From positions 1 through 9,494 of the forward strand of contig JAOAFH010000151.1 of the NCBI GenBank assembly GCA_026416355.1: a DNA stretch of 9,494 nt, given 5' to 3'. The position numbers and the translations under genes were made by a program. Below the pieces are notes generated by a model, which did no database searches, was not told where the DNA came from, and saw only the letters and a list, made by a program, of their open reading frames with translations. The DNA comes from Clostridiales bacterium (GTDB lineage: Bacteria; Bacillota; Clostridia; Clostridiales; Caloramatoraceae). Of the stretch, positions 1-6,897 are shown one piece after another (within the stretch, counting starts at the first letter, position 1; every line of letters starts with the position of its first letter).

Positions 1-59
1 GTTAGAGTGCCGGCCTGTCACGCCGGAGGTCGAGGGTTCGAGCCCCTTCTGGGTCGCCA
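1..59 (+). tRNA. tRNA-Asp(GTC), 5' end cut by window edge
   Basis: The anticodon arm CCGGC / GCCGG (10-14 and 22-26) encloses the loop CTGTCAC, so the anticodon is GTC (17-19), decoding Asp. The T arm GAGGG-TTCGAGC-CCCTT is followed by the 3' acceptor strand CTGGGTC, discriminator G (56) and an encoded CCA (57-59). G73 is the normal identity base of tRNA-Asp. The 5' acceptor strand and part of the D arm lie before base 1. Confidence 0.95.
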
Positions 60-64
60 TATAT

Positions 65-140
65 GCCGGCTTAGCTCAATTGGCAGAGCAACTGACTTGT
101 AATCAGTAGGTTGTAGGTTCAAGTCCTATAGCCGGCTCCA
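65..140 (+). tRNA. tRNA-Thr(TGT)
   Basis: This is a complete cloverleaf. Acceptor GCCGGCT (65-71) pairs perfectly with AGCCGGC (130-136), followed by discriminator T and an encoded CCA. The anticodon loop CTTGTAA gives TGT, decoding Thr. It lies 5 nt after tRNA-Asp, so the two are almost certainly co-transcribed, and it is the last gene of that cluster because a terminator follows directly. Confidence 0.97.
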
Positions 141-141
141 T

Positions 142-176
142 AAAAAGCAAGGATATACCTTGCTTTTTTTATTTTT
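142..176 (+). terminator. Intrinsic terminator of the Asp-Thr tRNA cluster
   Basis: A perfect 11-bp stem AAAAAGCAAGG / CCTTGCTTTTT (142-152 and 158-168) has a 5-nt loop and runs into a T-rich tail. It starts 2 nt after the CCA of tRNA-Thr. Confidence 0.9.
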
Positions 177-252
177 TGTTGTAAAATATATATAAATACA
201 AGTGTAATTACAGTAAAAAATACTATTTAATTTCAAAAGAAGGAAAGTAGAA

Positions 253-732
253 ATGTATAGGATAAGACAGTTTATTTGGGCTTTATTTGCAAAGTTTACA
301 AAAGAGGATGAAGCTTTTGTTAATGCATACTTAAATGAATATGAACAGGAGCTATTTAAAAAATTAAAAGAATCAGAGAAGGTTCACTCAGTTAGGGTGG
401 CAAAGGAAGTTATAAATAGGTCGGTAGATGAAAACCTTTATGACATTCGTTTAATAAAAGCAGCTCTTCTTCATGACATAGGTAAAATTGATGGTGGACT
501 TAATATAATAAATAAGTCAATCATAACAATACTCAACAAACTGTTTCCTAAAGCTTTAAAAAAGCTTTATAAAATAAAATTTATTAGGGTATATTATGAA
601 CATCCAGAGATTGCAGTTACATATCTAGATAATTACGATGACTATACAAAATTTTTAATTAAAAATCATCATAATTACCATATAAACGATAAAAAGTTAA
701 GAATACTTCAAGAAGTTGATTGTAATAACTAA
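253..732 (+). CDS. HD-domain phosphohydrolase, 159 aa
   Basis: This is a small single-domain protein of the HD superfamily of metal-dependent phosphohydrolases. The metal-binding series is visible in order: H45, the paired H74-D75 in ALLHDIGK, H117 in EHPE, H139-H140, and D156 near the C-terminus. The HDIG-like signature and spacing suggest an active enzyme, but the substrate (nucleotide, cyclic dinucleotide or other phosphoester) cannot be read from sequence. The N-terminal 40 residues are basic and hydrophobic without a clear transmembrane segment. ATG at 253 has AGGA at 241-244 at suitable spacing. It lies 73 nt upstream of the response regulator in the same direction with no terminator between, so co-transcription is possible. 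No convincing promoter is seen between 177 and 252. The family call is firm and the exact role unknown. Confidence 0.88.
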   Translation: MYRIRQFIWALFAKFTKEDEAFVNAYLNEYEQELFKKLKESEKVHSVRVAKEVINRSVDENLYDIRLIKAALLHDIGKIDGGLNIINKSIITILNKLFPKALKKLYKIKFIRVYYEHPEIAVTYLDNYDDYTKFLIKNHHNYHINDKKLRILQEVDCNN

Positions 733-749
733 TATTTATATAATATAAA

Positions 750-776
750 TTGCAATAGTTTTAATATTTGTAAAAT
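750..776 (+). promoter_or_regulatory. Weak candidate promoter for the two-component operon
   Basis: TTGCAA (750-755) and TAAAAT (771-776) are both good hexamers but are separated by only 15 nt, shorter than the usual 16-18. It is the best candidate in the 73-nt gap before the response regulator. Read-through from the HD gene is the alternative. Confidence 0.3.
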
Positions 777-805
777 GCCCTAATAAAATTATAGGAGGAT
801 TTACT

Positions 806-1489
806 ATGGAGTATAGGATTCTAATTGTTGACGATGAAGAAAATCTAGTTAAGGGTATTAAGTACAATCTAGAGCTTGATAACTACAGTGTTGATGTTGC
901 GTATGAGGGGGAAGACGCTTTAAGAAAAATTGGCGAAAACATCTATAATCTAATTATTTTAGATATTATGTTACCTAAAATAGATGGACTAACATTACTT
1001 AAAAAGATTAGGGAAAGATCTTCTGTGCCAGTTATAATGTTAACTGCTAAAGGAGAAGACGAAGACAAGGTACTTGGGTTTGAATATGGGGCTGATGATT
1101 ACTTAACAAAGCCATTTAATATATTAGAGCTTAGAGCTAGAATAAAGGCGCTTTTAAGAAGAACATATGATATTGTTGCCAACAAAGGAGATATCGTAAA
1201 AGCTGGGGATATCATGATTGATGTACCTTCAAGAAAGGTTAACATAGGTGGTAAACCAGTAGATTTAACATCAAAGGAATTTGATATTCTATTCCTACTA
1301 GTTACTAACCCAGGAAAAATATATAGCAGAGATACTCTGCTTGAAATAATTTGGGGTTATGATTACTATGGAGATTCTAGAACAGTTGACGTTCACATTA
1401 GAAGACTTAGAGAAAAGATAGAAAAAGATCCTAGTAACCCACAATATGTACTAACTAAGTGGGGAGTTGGTTACTATTATAAGGGATAA
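806..1489 (+). CDS. OmpR/PhoB-family response regulator, 227 aa
   Basis: The protein is a DNA-binding response regulator. The receiver domain (about 1-118) carries the acidic pair D9-D10, the phosphoacceptor D53 in ILDIMLP, T80 and K102 in the LTKPF motif. The C-terminal winged-helix domain (about 130-225) has the TSKEFDILFLL start, the recognition-helix region SRTVDVHIRRLREKI and the final GVGYYY hairpin. All residues needed for phosphorylation are present and the length is normal. ATG at 806 follows a full AGGAGG at 793-798. The kinase gene overlaps its 3' end, so the pair is translationally coupled and almost surely cognate. The sequence resembles the PhoB/WalR branch, but the target genes and stimulus are not readable here. 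Confidence 0.96.
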   Translation: MEYRILIVDDEENLVKGIKYNLELDNYSVDVAYEGEDALRKIGENIYNLIILDIMLPKIDGLTLLKKIRERSSVPVIMLTAKGEDEDKVLGFEYGADDYLTKPFNILELRARIKALLRRTYDIVANKGDIVKAGDIMIDVPSRKVNIGGKPVDLTSKEFDILFLLVTNPGKIYSRDTLLEIIWGYDYYGDSRTVDVHIRRLREKIEKDPSNPQYVLTKWGVGYYYKG

Positions 1490-2882
1490 TGCTATTAGAA
1501 ATTCAGTTAAACTTAAACTAACAATTACATATGTTGCAATACTAACTGTGTGTTTAGCTTTGATTAATATATTTGTTTTTCTTAGCATGAGAAAGGAATA
1601 TATCTCAGATAAAAAATCAAATATATTTTTATATCAAAGAACTATTGCAGATGTGGCTTATGAGGCGGACTTAAATAAAACGCCTCTTTTTAACATTACT
1701 ATGGAAACAATATCAAAACAATCCAATTCCCGTATATATGTAATAGATAAGAACTACATAGTTAGAGCAGATTCTATGGGTGAAAGGGAGAATACCTATT
1801 ATCAAAATCCAGAGGCTAAAAAGGCAATAGAAGGAGATAGGACATTTAAATTAAGGGGATTTTTAAGAAATAGCTACCTAAGCATTGCAACCCCAATACA
1901 TAGTGGAGATGAAGTTATAGGGGCGGTTGTATTTATATCTCCAATTGAGGACATATACGATAGAATAATTGTTATACAAAAAAGAGTTTTTACAATATCG
2001 GTATTTATATTAGCTTTGGTTACTTTGATTGGATATTTTATATCAGTATATATTACAAAACCAATTGATAATGTTGTAGATGCAATTGAATCAATGGCAG
2101 AAGGAGAGCTAAAGCAAAGAGTTGAAGTTAAGGGAAATGATGAAATAGCAAAGCTCTGTATGGCATTTAACAACATGAATGAAAAAATAATAAAGATAGA
2201 CAATGAAAGACGACAGTTTGTTGCAGATGCATCCCATGAGCTTAAGTCACCTCTTGCAAGCATGAATGTTTTGGTAGAATCATTAATATCAAGTAATTGT
2301 GAGAACAAAGAGCTTACGATGGAGTTTTTAAATGACATCCATAGTGAAATAGGAAGGCTATCTAACATAGTTAGCAATTTACTTGAACTTACTAAACTAG
2401 AGGGTAGTTTTGGGCTAAAGGTTGATAAATTTGATTTAAACAGTGTTTGCTTAGAAGTTGTAAAAAGGGTTGGTTTTATTGCTAAAACCAAAAATGTAGA
2501 TATACTATATGATGGTGAAAAGATAGAAATAGAGGCAAATAGAGATAATATATTTAGGGCAATATATAATGTGGTCGAAAATGCTGTTAAGTATTCATCG
2601 GAATATAGTACAGTTGATTTTTGGATTGAAAAGGAATTAAACTATGTAAAAATACATGTTAAAGATAATGGGGTAGGTATTCCAGAAGATGAAGTTCCTA
2701 AAATATTTGATAGATTTTATAGAGTTGATAAAACTAGAGATAGAAAAACGGGTGGAAGTGGTCTTGGGCTTTCAATTGTATATGAAATAATTAAAAAGCA
2801 TAACGGTTATATTGATGTAGAAAGTAGAGTGGGGGAAGGGACTGAGTTTATAATTTCAATTCCTTATGTTTTTCAAGGATAG
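1467..2882 (+). CDS. Membrane sensor histidine kinase, 471 aa, TTG start
   Basis: The architecture is: transmembrane helix 1 (about 17-40), extracytoplasmic sensor of about 130 residues (42-172), transmembrane helix 2 (about 174-196), HAMP (about 197-245), HisKA with phosphoacceptor H257 in ASHELKSP, and a HATPase domain with N box N372, G1 box DNGVGIP (400-406), F box KIFDRFYR and G2 box GGSGLG. The sensor contains a stretch, SIATPIHSGDEVIGAVVF, that resembles Cache/PDC domains (inference). No PAS domain fits between HAMP and HisKA, unlike WalK. The only standard start upstream of helix 1 is TTG at 1467, 23 nt inside the response regulator; the first ATG would delete helix 1. The next gene begins 11 nt downstream. 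The family assignment is certain and the stimulus unknown. Confidence 0.95.
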   Translation: MVTIIRDNAIRNSVKLKLTITYVAILTVCLALINIFVFLSMRKEYISDKKSNIFLYQRTIADVAYEADLNKTPLFNITMETISKQSNSRIYVIDKNYIVRADSMGERENTYYQNPEAKKAIEGDRTFKLRGFLRNSYLSIATPIHSGDEVIGAVVFISPIEDIYDRIIVIQKRVFTISVFILALVTLIGYFISVYITKPIDNVVDAIESMAEGELKQRVEVKGNDEIAKLCMAFNNMNEKIIKIDNERRQFVADASHELKSPLASMNVLVESLISSNCENKELTMEFLNDIHSEIGRLSNIVSNLLELTKLEGSFGLKVDKFDLNSVCLEVVKRVGFIAKTKNVDILYDGEKIEIEANRDNIFRAIYNVVENAVKYSSEYSTVDFWIEKELNYVKIHVKDNGVGIPEDEVPKIFDRFYRVDKTRDRKTGGSGLGLSIVYEIIKKHNGYIDVESRVGEGTEFIISIPYVFQG

Positions 2883-2893
2883 GAGAGGATTAT

Positions 2894-3658
2894 ATGAAGA
2901 ATAAACTTATTTTCCTTCTTCTTACTCTTTCTATTTTTATAATGTCTTGTGGTGAGAAGAAGCCAACATACAATGTTAAAATTATCTTATATGAAATAGG
3001 AGAAGATAATAGCTATTTAAAGCCAATAGAATTTGAAGCAGGGTTTATAGATCCAATAGAATATACAGTTGCAAGAAGTGAAATAGAAAAGCTTAAGGAA
3101 AATAACGTAGTAGATAGGTCTGTTAAACTAAAATCAGCAAAAAGAGAAAATACTGTTGTATATTTAAAGATAAACAAAGAAATAGGAGATATGAAAAGCG
3201 ATAAAAACCTTCCAATATATGCAATAGTAAACGCCATAACAGAAATACCTAATACAGAAAAAGTAGTAATTCAAACAAATAAGGCAAGTTATACATATAT
3301 AAGAAATAGAAATCTATTAAAGAGAGACAAAAAGTTAAACCCTGCAGAAGTTTTATACAAGCAGATGATGTATGAAAAAGAGGGAAACTTCTTTAATGCA
3401 TATCTTTTAATGTCTGATGAGGGTTTAAATCCAGATAAAAAAAGCTATCAAGATTATTATAAAGAAATACTTGAGGTATATCAGCTTGGGTTTACAAATC
3501 AGGAGTTTAAGGTTAAAGAATATAAAATAGAAGGCAATATAGCAAAAGTTAAGGTAGTATTTTATACTCCTGAGGGAGAGGTGCCGCTTCAATTTAGGTG
3601 TGTTAATATAGAAGGGGCATGGCTTGTGGACTGGTTGACATCTCAGGTTAATATGTAG
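2894..3658 (+). CDS. GerMN-domain lipoprotein, 254 aa
   Basis: This is a predicted lipoprotein on the outer face of the cytoplasmic membrane. It has a short basic N-terminus, a hydrophobic stretch (5-17) and the lipobox IMSC with lipidation Cys19. Residues about 45-140 resemble a GerMN domain, the module of spore-germination protein GerM, including the typical run IYAIVNAITEIPNTEKVVIQ. Residues about 147-254 (LYKQMMYEKEGNFFNAYLLM onward, ending WLVDW) look like an NTF2-like/DUF4878-type domain; this is weaker inference. It sits 11 nt after the kinase with GGAGAGG in the gap, and 9 nt before niaR. The position suggests an accessory protein of the sensor, comparable in logic to YycH-type partners of WalK, but that is inference from context only. 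Confidence 0.8.
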   Translation: MKNKLIFLLLTLSIFIMSCGEKKPTYNVKIILYEIGEDNSYLKPIEFEAGFIDPIEYTVARSEIEKLKENNVVDRSVKLKSAKRENTVVYLKINKEIGDMKSDKNLPIYAIVNAITEIPNTEKVVIQTNKASYTYIRNRNLLKRDKKLNPAEVLYKQMMYEKEGNFFNAYLLMSDEGLNPDKKSYQDYYKEILEVYQLGFTNQEFKVKEYKIEGNIAKVKVVFYTPEGEVPLQFRCVNIEGAWLVDWLTSQVNM

Positions 3659-3667
3659 GAGGAAAGT

Positions 3668-4180
3668 ATGAGGGGAGAAGAAAGAAGAAGTGCAATATTA
3701 AATAAGTTAAAACATTCAGACTCACCTATAAAAGGTGGGGATTTATCTAAAGAATTTAATGTTAGTAGACAAGTGATTGTTCAAGATATAGCATTACTTA
3801 GGGCAGAGGGAAACGACATTATTGCAACACCTCAAGGATATGTATTAATGTCTCCAACTAGCCATTTTATAAAAAAAGTTATAGCTGTAAAACACAGTGA
3901 GGATGACATAGAGGAGGAACTTAAAACAATTGTATCATTAGGTGGAAGAATACTAGATGTTACAATAGAACACAAGATATATGGAGAAATAACAGGGAAA
4001 CTAATGCTAAAATCAATCTATGATGTTGAGATGTTTATAAAAAAATTAAAGGACGAAAATGTGAAACCTTTATCTAAGCTAACTGAAGGGGTTCACATAC
4101 ATACAATAGAAGCTGATAACGAAAGGGATATGCAAAGAATATTGAATGCTTTAAGAAATAAGGGTTTCATTGTTGAATAA
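3668..4180 (+). CDS. niaR: NiaR (YrxA) niacin-responsive transcriptional repressor, 170 aa
   Basis: NiaR proteins repress NAD biosynthesis and niacin uptake genes when nicotinic acid is present. The protein has an N-terminal winged HTH of the HTH_11 type (about 6-60, with the helix SKEFNVSRQVIVQDIALLR) and a C-terminal 3H domain (about 72-168) named for conserved histidines, seen here as H76, H102, H143 and H145. H76, E84, H143 and H145 match the spacing of the metal site known in the Thermotoga homologue. The length is typical. ATG at 3668 follows GAGGA. It is 9 nt after the lipoprotein gene, so it appears to be the last gene of the two-component operon; no nad or nia target gene lies in this window. 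No terminator is evident after it. Confidence 0.88.
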   Translation: MRGEERRSAILNKLKHSDSPIKGGDLSKEFNVSRQVIVQDIALLRAEGNDIIATPQGYVLMSPTSHFIKKVIAVKHSEDDIEEELKTIVSLGGRILDVTIEHKIYGEITGKLMLKSIYDVEMFIKKLKDENVKPLSKLTEGVHIHTIEADNERDMQRILNALRNKGFIVE

Positions 4181-4183
4181 TAT

Positions 4184-4212
4184 TTGCAATCATGAGAAAA
4201 TTATGGTAAAAT
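4184..4212 (+). promoter_or_regulatory. Sigma-A promoter of the aminopeptidase gene
   Basis: TTGCAA (4184-4189), a 17-nt spacer and TAAAAT (4207-4212) form a near-consensus promoter, reinforced by an extended -10 TGG at 4204-4206. It begins 4 nt after the niaR stop codon and separates the aminopeptidase from the upstream operon. Confidence 0.78.
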
Positions 4213-4245
4213 TGCTATTGTATTAATTTGAAAGGTGGGGGAACC

Positions 4246-5346
4246 ATGGATATTAGAGCTAGAAAGCTTGCAGAAGTTATCTTAAAGTATTCATTTGATT
4301 TAAAGCCAGGTGATAAACTTTTGATAAGTGGTGGAGAAGAAACAATACCATTTATAAAGGAAGTTTATAGAGAGGCTGTTAAAATGGGAGTATACCCACA
4401 GGTTGATTTAGGAATTGAAGAGCTTACAGAGATACTTTTAAAGTACGGAAATGATGAACAAATAGCATATGTTCCAGAGTCAGCTAAAAAGGCATTTGAA
4501 TCTGTTGACGCAATCCTAACTGTTTGGGGAGAAAAAAATACAAGAATGCTCACTAATGTTGACGCTTCTAAGATGAAATTAAGATCAAGGGGAAGACGTG
4601 AACTTATAGATATATTTGAAAGAAGAATGGCAAGTGGTGAGCTAAAGTGGTGTGGAACACTTTATCCAACACAGGCAAATGCACAAGAGGCAAGCATGTC
4701 ACTTGAGGAATATGAAGACTTTGTATATGGTGCAGGTTACATAGATACAGAAAATCCAATAGAAAAATGGCAAGAAGTTAAAAAGGAACAAGATAGAATA
4801 TGCAAAATCCTTGATACTAAAAAGGAACTAAGAATAGTATCTAAAGATACAGATATAAAGATGAGTATAGAAGGAAGAAAATGGGTTAACTGTTGTGGAG
4901 ATCAAAACTTCCCAGATGGAGAAGTATTCACAAGCCCTGTTGAAGATAGTGTTGAGGGATATATTAGATTTTCATTCCCAGGGATATATGCAGGACGTGA
5001 AATTGAAGATATTAGACTAAGATTTGAAAAGGGTAAGGTTGTTGAGGCAACTGCTGCAAAGGGAGAGGAGTTACTTCTTCAACTACTAGATACAGATGAA
5101 GGAGCAAGATTCTTAGGAGAAGTTGCAGTTGGAACAAACTACGGAATAAAGAGATTTACAAAGAACATGCTATTTGATGAAAAAATAGGAGGAACTGTTC
5201 ACCTAGCAATAGGTCGTGGTTTCCCTGAGGCAGGTTCAAAAAATTCATCTGCAATTCACTGGGATATGCTATGTGATATGAGAGAAGGCGGAGAAATATA
5301 CGCAGATGGAGAGCTTATATATAAAGACGGTAAATTTTTAATATAA
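4246..5346 (+). CDS. M29-family metallo-aminopeptidase (AmpS/AmpT type), 366 aa
   Basis: This is a cytoplasmic dinuclear-metal aminopeptidase of MEROPS family M29, which removes N-terminal residues from peptides. Likely metal ligands are E226 in DGEVFTSP, E292 in GEVAVGTN, H319 in VHLAIG, and H338 and D340 in AIHWDM, all in the expected order. The residue seven after H319, where I recall the characterised enzymes having a catalytic Tyr, is Phe326 here. The N-terminal part (RARKLAEVILKYS, KPGDKLLI) is typical. At 366 aa it is shorter than the roughly 410 aa of AmpS/AmpT. ATG at 4246 is preferred over the in-frame TTG at 4228 because the ribosome binding site AAAGGTGGGG (4231-4240) lies between them. 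It has its own promoter and a terminator 1 nt after the stop, so it is monocistronic. Confidence 0.92.
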   Translation: MDIRARKLAEVILKYSFDLKPGDKLLISGGEETIPFIKEVYREAVKMGVYPQVDLGIEELTEILLKYGNDEQIAYVPESAKKAFESVDAILTVWGEKNTRMLTNVDASKMKLRSRGRRELIDIFERRMASGELKWCGTLYPTQANAQEASMSLEEYEDFVYGAGYIDTENPIEKWQEVKKEQDRICKILDTKKELRIVSKDTDIKMSIEGRKWVNCCGDQNFPDGEVFTSPVEDSVEGYIRFSFPGIYAGREIEDIRLRFEKGKVVEATAAKGEELLLQLLDTDEGARFLGEVAVGTNYGIKRFTKNMLFDEKIGGTVHLAIGRGFPEAGSKNSSAIHWDMLCDMREGGEIYADGELIYKDGKFLI

Positions 5347-5347
5347 A

Positions 5348-5381
5348 AAAAGTGACCTATGCAAATGCATGGGTCATTTTT
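5348..5381. terminator. Bidirectional intrinsic terminator
   Basis: A 15-bp stem (5348-5362 with 5367-5381) contains two G.U-type pairs and an AAAT loop. It is flanked by an A-run on the left and a T-run on the right, so it can stop the aminopeptidase transcript on the plus strand and the small convergent gene on the minus strand. Confidence 0.87.
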
Positions 5382-5403
5382 AATTAGGGGGACATATAAT
5401 AAT

Positions 5404-5589
5404 CTATATAATATTGTTAATTTCTAAATCAGCAAATTTATCAAGTGTATTTACTTTTTTAACAAGTTCGGATTTACTAATTACGCCTTTTTCAATTAGA
5501 AGCTCGATTATTCCCACCACCATTAAAGTATTGTTATAATCAATTTCTTTTAGATTAGCAATTTGACCTAAAATATCAACTTCACTCAT
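5404..5589 (-). CDS. Small protein of unknown function, 61 aa
   Basis: I do not recognise a family. The protein is acidic to neutral and apparently all helical, with a hydrophobic middle (about 26-38, MVVGIIELLIEKG) followed by ISKSELVKKVNTLDKFADL, a pattern like a short helix-turn-helix pair, and no signal peptide. It is probably cytoplasmic. ATG at 5589 is chosen because a strong GGGAGGGG ribosome binding site precedes it by about 5 nt; an in-frame ATG 15 nt upstream would place that site inside the coding region. It is divergent from the polysaccharide deacetylase (66 nt apart) and convergent with the aminopeptidase, with which it shares the 5348-5381 terminator. The good ribosome binding site and terminator argue that it is a real gene. 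Confidence 0.7.
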   Translation of the reverse strand: MSEVDILGQIANLKEIDYNNTLMVVGIIELLIEKGVISKSELVKKVNTLDKFADLEINNII

Positions 5590-5655
5590 CTTAACCCCTC
5601 CCATTTTAGATTATGGACAACTTTTATTTGTTTTATACATAGGGGGGATAAAAAA

Positions 5656-6579
5656 ATGGGTTTTTTAAAAATAGATATGTTTTTAGCCGCAGTATTTTTG
5701 ATTGTTTTATCATCACTTGGGTTTGTTTGTATTGATATATTAAAGATGATAATTTTATCTATGATTTTATTAAAAGGGGTTAAAAAATTAAGGAATAAAG
5801 AAAAATACATGTTTAAAATAAAGACCTATAAGGCACTATCAATGCTACTGTCCATTTTTATCTTTATAACTTTTTTAACAGGATTCACATACAAAAATCC
5901 TAAAAAACCTATACCGGTTCTAACATACCACAGGGTAAACAATGAAACACTAAAATCAAGGGTGCCAACTGTATCTACTTATGAATTTGAAAGACAAATA
6001 AAATATTTAAAAAGGCGTGGATACCAAACAATATCAGAAGAGCAGCTTTTATACTACTATAATGGGAAAAATGTAAAACTGCCTAAAAAGCCAATATTGA
6101 TTACTTTTGATGATGGTTGGAGAGATAACTACGAAAATGCATATCCAATACTAAAAAAATATAACTATACTGCAACCATATTCTTAGCAACAGGAAAGAT
6201 GGGGGAAGATGAGTACTTAACATGGGACATGATAAAAGAAATGAAAAATAACGGAATAACATTTGGAGGACATACAAGAAACCATGTTAATTTATCTAAA
6301 GTAAGCTTAGATGAAGCATATAGTGAAATAAAATCAAGCTATGATGATATAGAAAAAAATCTAGGGGTAAAACCTATATCCTTTTGTTATCCATATGGTG
6401 GTGGAGACCTATCTAAAAATGTTCAAAACAAAGTAAAGGATGCTGGTTTTGAAATAGCTTTTGCCAGCTATAACTATGGTATAAACATGGGGAATATAAA
6501 TAAAATGGCTATAAGAAGGGTACTTATGCCAAGGTTTAGAAAGCTTCATAAACTAGAAATGCTAATATTACTTTGGTAA
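5656..6579 (+). CDS. Membrane-anchored polysaccharide deacetylase (NodB domain), 307 aa
   Basis: This is a carbohydrate esterase family 4 enzyme expected to remove N-acetyl groups from a wall or exopolysaccharide outside the membrane. The N-terminus has two hydrophobic segments (about 9-40 and 58-78) joined by a basic loop, then the catalytic domain from about 86. It shows PVLTYHRV, motif 1 TFDDG with catalytic D152 and metal-binding D153, motif 2 HTRNH with H206 and H210, motif 3 FCYPYGG (243-249), and IRR at 286-288. The YHRV opening resembles the IcaB/YxkH subgroup more than PgdA. ATG at 5656 follows GGGGGG at 5642-5647. The substrate (peptidoglycan, poly-GlcNAc or spore cortex) cannot be decided. 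It is transcribed alone; the next unit, serS, has its own promoter. I see no convincing promoter in the 66-nt divergent gap. Confidence 0.9.
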   Translation: MGFLKIDMFLAAVFLIVLSSLGFVCIDILKMIILSMILLKGVKKLRNKEKYMFKIKTYKALSMLLSIFIFITFLTGFTYKNPKKPIPVLTYHRVNNETLKSRVPTVSTYEFERQIKYLKRRGYQTISEEQLLYYYNGKNVKLPKKPILITFDDGWRDNYENAYPILKKYNYTATIFLATGKMGEDEYLTWDMIKEMKNNGITFGGHTRNHVNLSKVSLDEAYSEIKSSYDDIEKNLGVKPISFCYPYGGGDLSKNVQNKVKDAGFEIAFASYNYGINMGNINKMAIRRVLMPRFRKLHKLEMLILLW

Positions 6580-6593
6580 AATATAATTTGATG

Positions 6594-6621
6594 TTGTAAT
6601 TTTTAGAAAAGGTGTTATAAT
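6594..6621 (+). promoter_or_regulatory. Sigma-A promoter of the serS T-box transcript
   Basis: TTGTAA (6594-6599), a 16-nt spacer and a perfect TATAAT (6616-6621) carry an extended -10 TGT at 6613-6615. Transcription should start near 6628, just before the T-box leader. Confidence 0.82.
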
Positions 6622-6627
6622 ATATAT

Positions 6628-6852
6628 TAAATCAAACTGATGAGGGGAAATAGTAAATAGGATTAAAGTTTAAGAGAGCTGACGGATGGTGCGAGTCAGT
6701 ACTTTAACTTATTGAATCCATCCCTGAGGGTTTGCGATGAGCAAAACGGAGGCCTCCGTTAAAGGCACAAAGAGGGCTATATTTAGCCAATTAGGGTGGC
6801 AACGCGGAAGTAGTAACCTTTCGTCCCTTTCTAGGGGATGAAGGGTTTTTTT
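6628..6852 (+). ncRNA. Serine T-box leader, specifier UCC
   Basis: This tRNA-sensing leader lets serS be transcribed when uncharged tRNA-Ser accumulates. Stem I spans about 6642-6726: the AGTA (6652-6655) and GAA (6714-6716) strands of the loop E motif are followed by the specifier TCC (6717-6719) and A6720. The distal hairpin CTGAC/GTCAG has the AGAGAG and GGATGGTG elements. Stem II is TTTGC/GCAAA (6731-6745), stem III is a near-palindrome at 6745-6760, and another hairpin lies at 6775-6788. The T-box core AGGGTGGCAACGCGG is at 6793-6807. Its TGGC (6797-6800) pairs with a 3' end GCCA, matching the discriminator G of tRNA-Ser. The start coordinate is inferred from the promoter. Confidence 0.95.
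6815..6852 (+). terminator. T-box regulatory terminator
   Basis: AACCTTTCGTCCC (6815-6827) pairs with the GGGATGAAGGGTT region (3' arm about 6835-6847) using two G.U pairs, followed by a run of T. The 5' arm includes CGTCCCT, which can instead pair with the AGGG of the T-box core to form the antiterminator. It is therefore the off-state element of the serS leader. Confidence 0.9.
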
Positions 6853-6897
6853 ATTTGTAAAAAAATAAGGCATAATATATAAAAAGGAGGAGATTTC

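Noticed and set aside
177..252. A possible promoter before the HD-domain gene
   Set aside because: The region is AT-rich with several TATA-like and TTGTAA-like hexamers, but no pair has acceptable spacing, so none was called.
1874..2491. A 205-codon minus-strand open frame inside the histidine kinase
   Set aside because: It is antisense to well-conserved HAMP and HisKA coding sequence, has low-complexity Ser/Ile/Thr-rich content and no recognisable domain.
3013..3237. A 74-codon minus-strand open frame inside the lipoprotein gene
   Set aside because: It is antisense to the GerMN region, Ser/Phe-rich, without supporting start or family features.
5610..5650. A possible promoter TGGACA (5614-5619) with TATACA (5634-5639) for the deacetylase
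   Set aside because: The spacer is only 14 nt, and the alternative -10 at proper spacing matches poorly. A sporulation-sigma promoter is possible but unsupported.
5586..5810. A 74-codon minus-strand open frame overlapping the deacetylase start
   Set aside because: It overlaps both the small minus-strand gene's upstream region and conserved deacetylase coding sequence and shows no family signature.
6745..6760. A perfect 16-nt palindrome that could be a protein operator
   Set aside because: It sits where the T-box stem III hairpin belongs, between stem II and the T-box core, so RNA structure explains it.
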